A stretch of 64,000 bases of DNA, from the NCBI GenBank assembly GCA_010279815.1, contig QEOQ01000274.1:1203537-1267536 (forward strand), written 5' to 3'. Each line of letters begins with the position of its first letter. The stretch's first letter is position 1. Source of the stretch: Brachionus plicatilis (Eukaryota; Rotifera; Eurotatoria; Ploima; Brachionidae). Positions 58,801-64,000 of this stretch are shown here, piece by piece. A model generated the notes under the pieces. That model had not been told where the DNA came from. It saw nothing but the letters and a program-made list of their open reading frames with translations, and ran no database searches. The position numbers and the translations under genes were made by a program.

Positions 58801-61800
58801 TCTGTTTAACACTAGAAAGGCCAAATTTTTTTATACCGTAAAAGCCCAAAGTGGGCAAATTGAAGTTTCAGATCAAATTTTAAGATCAAAACGATCATTT
58901 AAAATTTCAAAACTTAATTAATCTAATGATTTTGATAATTTTTAAGAAACAAATACTAAATATTACTAGACATGTTATGTCTAATTATAGTTCATTATCA
59001 AATAAACATCAAAATGGTTGATTTCTAATTTATTTGACAAAAACAGTCTATAATTTAAGTAATTCAGGTAAAGTTAATTCAAAAATTCAAATTTATAACT
59101 TTTATATCCATTCATTCAAACTGAAATAATTTTATTTTTCCACTTAAATAAATTTAAAATTTAAAAACAGTGAATTTTTTTGTCTTTAAAAGTAAATTTT
59201 TATTAAAATCAATTAGAATATTTAAATCTATTAAAGTTCAATAAAAAAGAACATTTTAAAATTTTAAATATGAAAAAAAAATTGACATGACATGTCAAGT
59301 AATTGCTTTTGAAAAAATTTATTTTTTCTCTATTATTAAAAAAAATATAACAATTTATATTTTGATCTTTTGATCTTGATCTTTAACTTCAATTTGCCCC
59401 AAAGTGGGTTTTTTAAACCCACTAACACTTTTGGTTTATTTGACACATCTAAAATAAAAATGACCTACAATTTTTATTTTTAAATATATAATATGATATA
59501 CAGTAGTGATTTGATGTTTTTACGTAAATTTACGTAATTTTACGTAGATTAACGTAATTTTACGTAGATTAACGTAATTTTACGTAGATTAACGTAATTT
59601 TACGTAGATTAACGTAGTTTTACGTAAATTTACTTAAGTAAAATTATAAAAATTATTTGATTAATTACAAAATACAAAGGGCTACAAAAATTGTTTGTTC
59701 AAATAAACAACTAGATTATCAATCAAGACTCAAAAAGCTTGAGCTGACAACATTGGAAGAAAGAAGAATTCGTGACGAATTGATTCCACAATACAAGATT
59801 AAAACTGGTGGTGACAATGTTAACTGGTACAAACATAATTTCACTATATCTTGCCAAAAATTCTACAATACAAGGAGTCATTTCAAAGACGAAACAGTTG
59901 GTTATAAACTGTGCAGTAAGGTCAAATTTATTTACAAATCGTGTAGGCAACAATTGGAACAAACTTAGTCAAAATGTAATTGAAGCTCCGACAATCAACC
60001 AATTCAAGAATAGAATAGACAAATATTTTAAAGATTTAGTAACATTTTCCCCATCATTAAATTACTCATTTAACAATTTTCCTTCTGTATATTTTCCCCG
60101 TTTATTCAAAAAAACAATTCTATTTAAATGACCAAAAAAAATTTTTAAAAAAATCGAAAATATGATCCAATTAACGCAATTAAAACATTAAAACAAATAA
60201 TTTGTATAATGTTCAGCTTTTAATTGAATCTAAAAAAAAATTTTTATTTATTTTTTATTAAAATAATAGTTTGGGGAAGACCTCGGGCAGTTTGGAATGG
60301 TCGCTAACCTCCCTTTCAGTCCCCGTGATAAATAGGTTTTGATAAAATGAAAAAACAAAATTTTTTAAAAACAGAATCTAATAAATGTTCAACAAAATTA
60401 TTTTAACTTTTTCTTTTTAACTTAAAATTTGTTTGTTAAGTCACATCTAAAAAAATAAAAGTAAATAATCCTGATTAATATCGAACCGAATAAGCGAATA
60501 TCCTGATAAATAGCTTCTTGCTCATCGAAAATCCTTATTACAATTTATCAATTTTAATTGTCTTTTTATTATATTTTAACAGTATTACATTTTTATTTTT
60601 ATTTTTTTTTTAATCTGAAGGAGCTTGTGTTGACGTTAATTCCCTTTTACGTACTTGTAGTAGAAAAATTCGAACGATCATGTCTAATGATGACTCTACT
60701 ATTCAAGAACTCTATTACTTGCTTCTCTCACAAGATCTGAATCGATTGATGCTTTTTTATCAGAGGAATTAGAAACTAAAGGTAAACGTTCATATTATTT
60801 ATTTATTTATTTGTTTTCTGTACCGAGCTAGAGCTCCTTCAGAATAAGTTTAAAAAATTATAAAAAAAAAACAAAATAAAAATAAAATAAAATAAAAATA
60901 AAATTAAAGTTAATAAAATGAGATAAAAAAAAAGAATCGAAATAAAGTAAATAGGCTAAAAAAATGAAAGTTGTCATAAAAGAGAAAAAACTTTTTAGAG
61001 AATTTTTATTTTAGAGAAAAAAAATAGAGATAATTAAGTGTCAATATTACAGAGAATAAATTTATTAGAGAAAAAAAAAATATAATAGAGAAAGTAAATT
61101 AGAGAATTTTTTTTTAGAGAAAAAGATAGCGACAAAAATTAATCAATTAGCAAATTAGCAAAGCCACGAATAAATAAATCTAAATTGTTTTTATCGAGTA
61201 CCCAACTCCATTGTGTAATTGCTATTTCTTCTTTTTTTCCTGAATCATCAAATATTTAAAATATGTATTCTGTTACTCTCTATCAAAATTTATCTAATTT
61301 TAATTTTAGTATTTATCTACTTTTTAAGTTATATTATTTTAACTTTATTTTAATTTTTTATTTATTTTTTTTTATTTAATCTGAAGGAGCTTTAGCTCGG
61401 TACAGATATACAAATAAATAAATTATTAAAATCCAAAACGGCTTATATTTATCTTAGTACCAAAAAATAATTATTTAGAACCAAAAATTAATTATTTTTA
61501 ATACCAAAAAATAAAAATAAAAAATAATTATCTTAAAACCAGAATTAATTGCCTTTGAACCAAATAAAATCAATTAGTACCAAAACTAATCAATTAGTAC
61601 CAGATTTTTTTAATAAGAAATTTAACTAATTTACTTGCTTTTATCTGACATAATGTACTTAATTAATAATTTAATGTACTTAACACATATGACACATATT
61701 ATACTCACCTATACATCTCACAAAAATAATATAAATTCCCAAGTACTCAATAAATAAATCTTTACAAAATTAATCCAAAAGCAATAATAAAAAAATAAAA

Positions 61801-63967
61801 ATAATAAAACTCAATATAAACTAAAAATACAGAAGAAGCAAATAAACAGAAATGTAAACACTTTTTAGAAGCTACTCAAAATTGGTCAACGTTCGATCAA
61901 TACAATCATTGGAACTATTCAATTAAATACTTAGAAATAAACTTTGACTCATGGGAATTAAGCAAATGTTCATGTCACTCCTGGCAAAAGACTTATTTAT
62001 GTAAACATGTGGTTGGTGTATCAAATATTCTAAGGTTGAATGTGTTTCCAGCAGTCGACATACCAGTGGAGGGTATCAGAAAAAAGGGCAGACCTAAAAA
62101 AGCAGCACCAGCTTTAACTCGTAATTCTGTTGTTCCTATGTTCGATTTCAATATAAATGTCCAAGATAATATAATCGAAAATCAATCAATGGAATTTTAT
62201 GTTCAACAAGATCTTATTGAAAATATTCAAGAGATAGAAAATCGATTACAATTACAATCTCCAAACATACCGCTTGAGTTTCAAGTAGATACAGTATTGA
62301 CAAGTATTGATAATCAACCAGCAAAAAAAAATAGAGGACGTCCAAAAACAGTTATAGAAGAAGACGGTGTTGTACAACCATTAAAAAGAGCAAAAGGTCG
62401 TCCAAAAAAAAACAATTAATGATAATAATTGAAAAATAAAAAATAAATAATAGATAATATATAAAATATAATTGTTTTTTTTCTTATCTTATGTTAATTT
62501 TTTATTTTTAAATTTTTTATTTTTGGTATTAAATAATTATTTTTTGGTATTTTATTATTTCTTTTGGTATTTTTCTGATTATTTTTTGGTATTAATAATA
62601 AATATTTTTGGTTCTAAATAATTATTTTTTGGTACTAAGAAAAATATAAGCCATCCAAAACTTGTCGTTTTATCTTTTCTTCTTCTTTTTTTTTTAACTT
62701 TTAATGTCATTGACTTTAATAGATTACCAGCAAACAACAACAACAAATCAGACTCCATATTAAATTTAAACTATTGATTAATGAAATTGAAACTTTGATG
62801 ATTTTTCTCTATTTTGATAGTTCATCGAAAATAAAAATAACCGTATTAATTTTTTATGTAAAAACTATGATTCAAACAAAATATTAGATTATATTGATAA
62901 TATCGTATTTAATATTAGATAATTTTTGTTTAATTTTTTTTTCCTATCATTTGATTGACAATTATTTAATTTTCACTTATTTGAATAAACCATTATTTAA
63001 ACTAACTATCGTTCGATTTTTCTACTGTTTGAAAAGACTATTATTTGAAAACTATTATTTGATAGTTTCCCTATTTTCTCATTAAAAATTGGTTGTTTGA
63101 CCAAATGGACAAAAAAAAATCAAGAGCAAAATAGCCACTTACCTCATAGAGCTCCATTTGCTGCACAATTTGCTTAAAGCAGCCAGTGTCGTCGTGCTTG
63201 ACTGGATTCTTGAAATAGTGCTGAATAATTTGCTGCATGCCTTGTTCCTCGAACGAATCGCTGACGTCATAGAACGTGTCCTGGTCGGGTATGGCGTTGA
63301 GGACGGTGTTGATCAGTATCATCGAGTAGAGTATGAGCTCGAGATCGTCCTGGTTGGACAGGTCGCCAAGGATGGCCATGATGTTGCACCAGGGCTTCAG
63401 CTTGCGGTTGCCGTCCACTACATCGACCGCCTGCGTCAACAGCAGCGCGTTCCTCTCCGCATACTCCACGAACACAATGAGCAGCTTGAGCGACGTCTTC
63501 ATCACCAGACGAAAGCCGCTCGACAGCACGCTGTACAACCACTGAACAGTCTCGTTGCTCTTGATCACTCCGTTCATGCCGTCCACGAACAACATGAGCT
63601 GGCCGAGCGCCCGCAATATGTAATTTATGTAGTTGTGCTCCTTGGTGTCGTTGGCCACTTTGACTAGACACTCCAGGCCGTCTTTGTTCACGAACTCGTG
63701 CACTAAATCCTTGTCGTTTTGAAACAACTGTTTCAGCAGGAACAAGGAGCGGCGCAGCTCGCCGTCCCGCGAGTTCAATATTTTCTCTATACATGTGTGA
63801 ACTCGCACGGACAGCTGTGTCCGCAAGAGGACAGTGGCTCGTTTGTTCTCTCTGAGCAGCTCGAGCTCTTCGCTGTGCTCGTCAAGCGATTGGTCCAGGT
63901 CCAGATAGGCGCCGTACTCGGCCTCGGTCCCGTTTTGTCTGTAGATTTGCAGGGTGCAGTCTTCGAT
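40779..63967 (-). CDS. FHOD: FHOD-type formin (5' end outside the window)
   Basis: Ten minus-strand exons join with consistent phases: 63967-63143, 58600-58446, 58291-57689, 53444-53248, 52806-52303, 47868-46877, 44060-43327, 41716-41642, 41588-40933, 40822-40779. The total is 4,785 nt, divisible by 3, about 1,594 aa. Domain order: FH3/armadillo (RTQLSVRVHTCIEKILNS...), Ser-rich linker, coiled-coil-like ERRKQRIERHRLL, proline-rich FH1, FH2, and a DAD (EDETVDLLVKS followed by KKRTKK). Formins of this class nucleate and bundle actin and are autoinhibited by FH3-DAD contact. The GTPase-binding N-terminus lies beyond 64 kb. All introns are GT-AG except the one at 47869-52302, which fits the phase only as GC-AG. 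Large introns (1.6-4.5 kb) are filled with transposons. Confidence 0.9.
40933..41588 (-). CDS. FHOD: FHOD exon: FH2 end, linker and DAD
   Basis: FRKFLIYLGYSKSQAMEYKV closes the FH2 domain. A Ser/Asn linker follows, then the autoregulatory acidic-hydrophobic DETVDLLVKS followed by PPPKKRTKKYGERKS. Confidence 0.9.
41642..41716 (-). CDS. FHOD: FHOD exon: short FH2 exon
   Basis: 75 nt encoding LSDFLADCAERIQVLKLVHD, matching the FHOD FH2 coiled-coil. Bounded by TTTTTCAG and GTATGT. Confidence 0.88.
43327..44060 (-). CDS. FHOD: FHOD exon: FH2 core
   Basis: 734 nt. KKEITVLDAKRSNMIMIGMT, the LPTEEEKQKILEAQ knob region and GNFLNSCDARGFQLDYLSRV, the hallmark FH2 post region. Confidence 0.92.
45862..46332. 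mobile_element. Foldback repeat, TTGATGATCAATT termini
   Basis: Arms TTGATGATCAATTCAAAT... and ...AATTGATCATCAA run about 110 bp inward (shared ATTAAAATTAATCTTTGAA). It lies in the FHOD intron between the FH1 and FH2 exons. No clear target duplication. Confidence 0.55.
46877..47868 (-). CDS. FHOD: FHOD exon: FH1 and start of FH2
   Basis: 992 nt. Ser/Thr/Pro-rich first half, then FH1 with runs of 5-9 prolines (profilin-binding) and the FH2 lasso (KRKLIKLHWKEAQVP, SIWTSLTPLDLDKEKLAHLF). The proline tract produces glycine-rich artefact frames on the other strand. Confidence 0.9.
50170..51530 (+). repeat. Tandem duplication of about 440 bp, copy 1 interrupted by a MITE
   Basis: Copy 1 is 50170-51075 with an insertion at 50327-50788; copy 2 is 51085-51530. 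Shared sequence includes CACTAAGATATACACAAACT and TCCTTAGATGCAGCAAAGAA. Inside an FHOD intron, apparently non-coding. Confidence 0.75.
50327..50788. mobile_element. Foldback MITE, GGCATTGTGAA termini, 9-bp target duplication
   Basis: Ends GGCATTGTGAATTTTGGTAC and the complement of GGCATTGTGAATTTAGGTAC. Flanked by TAAACCAAA on both sides (50318-50326, 50789-50797). The other tandem copy has the uninterrupted TAAACCAAATTGATC (about 51214-51228). The left arm is itself duplicated inside (AGCATTGTGAATTTTAGTTC at about 50481). Confidence 0.85.
51629..51894. mobile_element. ACGTAA-family MITE, CAGTGGTG termini, TA target site
   Basis: 266 bp; CAGTGGTGTTACGGATTTAG and CTAAATCCGGAACACCACTG are inverted arms with near symmetry throughout. 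TA on both sides (51627-51628, 51895-51896). Confidence 0.75.
52303..52806 (-). CDS. FHOD: FHOD exon: basic helix and acidic linker
   Basis: Begins SSQERRKQRIERHRLLTLQQ, a conserved FHOD basic helix, then a D/E-rich stretch and a poly-Ser region. The 3' boundary is set at CCAG|GCATGG (GC donor) because only this keeps frame with the next exon. A GT donor 5 bp further (ATG|GTTTTT, 52298) would break the frame unless a small exon is missing. Confidence 0.75.
52930..53085. repeat. Poly-G tract and (GT)n microsatellite in an FHOD intron
   Basis: GGAGGGGGGGGGGACAGG near 52950-52965 and TGTGTGTGTGTGTG near 53064-53080, unusual against the AT-rich background. Confidence 0.7.
53248..53444 (-). CDS. 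FHOD: FHOD exon: linker with RWDSPATPNNILG
   Basis: 197 nt, Gly/Ser/Asn-rich, ending PATPNNIL before GTATGG. Its first base completes the Lys codon of the previous exon. Confidence 0.8.
53520..54860. repeat. 258-bp tandem repeat array, about 5 copies
   Basis: The marker TGGCAAGGGCACTAGCCTGT recurs at 53611, 53869, 54127, 54385 and 54643, exactly 258 bp apart. The middle copies are nearly identical; the first is diverged and the last is partial. A degenerate sixth marker lies at about 55319. Located in the FHOD intron 53445-57688. Confidence 0.92.
54861..57688. other. FHOD intron remainder, AT-rich
   Basis: Contains LINE-tail motifs at 55754-55801 and about 56055-56085, and pieces of the GCAAATT MITE (about 56690-56720 and 57230-57440). 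No exon found. Confidence 0.45.
57689..58291 (-). CDS. FHOD: FHOD exon: Ser-rich linker
   Basis: 603 nt. RTKSKMLDRKGRRNSSCIDL, long acidic/Ser stretches, ending PPTEK. Phase 2 in and out. Likely a phosphorylated, disordered region. Confidence 0.8.
58446..58600 (-). CDS. FHOD: FHOD exon: linker after FH3
   Basis: Acceptor GAGAAAAAAG|GCC, chosen because it restores phase 0 and yields ELYE|AALLQEDGEDL, parallel to YEVALRHEDGDE in vertebrate FHODs. The remainder is Ser-rich. Ends in phase 2 at AG|GTACTT. Confidence 0.8.
58855..59397. mobile_element. GCAAATTGAAG-family MITE with 10-bp target duplication
   Basis: 543 bp. Ends GCAAATTGAAGTTTCAGATC and the complement of GCAAATTGAAGTTAAAGATC. The direct repeat CCCAAAGTGG flanks both sides (58845-58854, 59398-59407). 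Other copies at 15259-16364 and part of 56.7-57.4 kb. Confidence 0.8.
59501..59645. mobile_element. Half of an ACGTAA-family element with a 20-bp tandem array
   Basis: Begins CAGTAGTGATTTGATGTTTT after TA, then ACGTAATTTTACGTAGATTA repeated about four times. The right terminus is replaced by LINE sequence. Confidence 0.65.
59657..60128 (+). pseudogene. 3' fragment of a non-LTR retrotransposon ORF, frameshifted
   Basis: Encodes the C-terminal end of a LINE polyprotein: QRATKIVCSNKQLDYQSRLK, KLELTTLEERRIRDELIPQY, then, after a frame change near 59900, NRVGNNWNKLSQNVIEAPTI and NQFKNRIDKYF with a stop at about 60128-60130. This WNxL...NxFKxRLD ending is typical of jockey/CR1-like elements. It is a different subfamily from the RT at 10240-11982. 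Confidence 0.75.
60129..61439 (+). repeat. LINE 3' tails and repeat debris in the FHOD intron
   Basis: Includes the GGGGAAGACCTCGGGCAG / TCAGTCCCCGTGATAAATAG region at 60270-60335 (probable 3' UTR of the LINE above), the tail motif at 60794-60846 and its inverted copy at 61379-61427. A short coding-like piece at 60679-60780 (MSNDDSTIQELYYLLLS...) ends at a GT but is frameshifted and unassigned. Confidence 0.5.
61440..62652 (+). mobile_element. MULE-type DNA transposon with long TIRs and 9-bp target duplication
   Basis: 1,213 bp flanked by exact 9-bp repeats ATCCAAAAC (61431-61439, 62653-62661). Ends GGCTTATATTTATCTTAGTA and the complement of GGCTTATATTTTTCTTAGTA. The inverted arms contain tandem TAGTACCAAAAAATAATTAT-like units. 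It carries the SWIM/AT-hook frame at 61834-62419. The combination of 9-bp duplication, long arms and SWIM protein fits Mutator-like elements. The transposase catalytic part is absent. Confidence 0.85.
61834..62419 (+). CDS. SWIM zinc finger plus AT-hook protein of a MULE-type element
   Basis: Open without break from a stop just before 61834 to TAA at 62417-62419, about 194 codons. The first ATG is at 62138, but GTG/TTG and the SWIM finger lie upstream, so the start is uncertain or an upstream exon exists (a possible AAACAG acceptor precedes 61852). The SWIM finger is CSCHSWQKTYLCKHVVG (C-x-C-x(8)-C-x-H), after WNYSIKYLEINFDSWELSK. Three AT-hook cores follow: KKGRPKKA, NRGRPKT and KGRPKKN. SWIM fingers sit C-terminal to the DDE domain in MULE transposases. 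Here the DDE domain is missing, so this is a deletion derivative that could still bind AT-rich DNA. Confidence 0.7.
62662..63142. other. FHOD intron, AT-rich
   Basis: Nothing recognised besides the splice donor at 63141-63142 (minus strand GTAAGT). Confidence 0.5.
63143..63967 (-). CDS. FHOD: FHOD exon: FH3/armadillo repeats
   Basis: 825 nt, phase 0 at both ends (TTTCAG|ATC ... TATGAG|GTAAGT). Encodes ELRRSLFLLKQLFQNDKDLV, NYILRALGQLMLFVDGMNGV and FYDVSDSFEEQG blocks closely matching animal FHODs. Much more GC-rich than the flanking introns. Confidence 0.9.
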
Positions 63968-64000
63968 CTGAAACAAAAAAGAGCGGGCTTAGATTTGAGG

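Noticed and set aside
59723..59962. 79-codon minus-strand frame
   Set aside because: Antisense of the LINE C-terminal fragment.
60558..60740. 60-codon plus-strand frame and the MSNDDSTIQELYY piece as a MULE 5' exon
   Set aside because: Outside the 61440-62652 element, frameshifted, and not linkable by phase to the SWIM frame.
63158..63667. 169-codon plus-strand frame and two others over the FH3 exon
   Set aside because: Shadows of the GC-rich formin exon; the minus-strand frame matches FHOD.
1..64000. tRNA, rRNA or CRISPR
   Set aside because: No cloverleaf with A/B boxes, no rRNA-like conserved stretch and no regularly spaced short repeats with unique spacers were seen by eye.

Overview
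The window is nuclear DNA of a small-genome invertebrate animal. The evidence is an orderly set of metazoan genes (TM2D3, SLC35C2, an FHOD-type formin with FH3/FH1/FH2/DAD), very AT-rich non-coding DNA, many tiny GT-AG introns (about 43-60 bp), and an unusually dense, nested population of DNA transposons. A monogonont rotifer (Brachionus-like) is my best guess. This is inferred from composition, intron size and gene repertoire, not proven. There is one assembly gap (10089-10131).

Layout. (1) 1-7.6 kb: a partial exon, a complete three-exon TM2D3 gene, then a cluster of small secreted or membrane genes. Two inverted copies of a cysteine-rich secreted protein flank a truncated beta-propeller gene, followed by an EGF3-TM membrane protein. 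(2) 7.6-12 kb: transposon debris (a possible pogo-like remnant, a Helitron helicase relic, a non-LTR reverse transcriptase with an intact 580-codon frame). (3) 12.3-22.9 kb: a beta-propeller/EGF3-TM protein, a four-exon secreted vWFD protein, a two-exon deoxynucleoside kinase, and a mucin-like/EGF3-TM protein. The three EGF3-TM genes share an almost identical C-terminal module but have unrelated ectodomains. (4) 23.9-36.5 kb: a PL14 polysaccharide lyase with conserved active-site residues, SLC35C2, an intronless GH31 glycosidase, a dead mariner, a Tc1-like relic and a HtrL/YibB-type Golgi-like protein. (5) 40.8-64 kb: one large minus-strand FHOD formin gene. Ten exons can be joined phase-consistently into about 1,594 codons, and the 5' end lies outside the window. 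Its multi-kilobase introns hold most of the repeats: a 258-bp tandem array, foldback elements, LINE pieces and a MULE-type transposon.

The mobile DNA is the most distinctive part. At least four element families begin with GGC or GC and have long inverted termini and 8-10 bp target duplications, which suggests MULE-type activity. One of them (61440-62652) still encodes a SWIM zinc finger plus AT-hooks. A second insertion has its empty site preserved in a neighbouring tandem copy. Foldback elements built from ACGTAA arrays, a hAT-like MITE and a solo LTR nested in a MITE complete the picture. No tRNA, rRNA or CRISPR was seen. All exon joins are inferred from reading frames and splice signals only.
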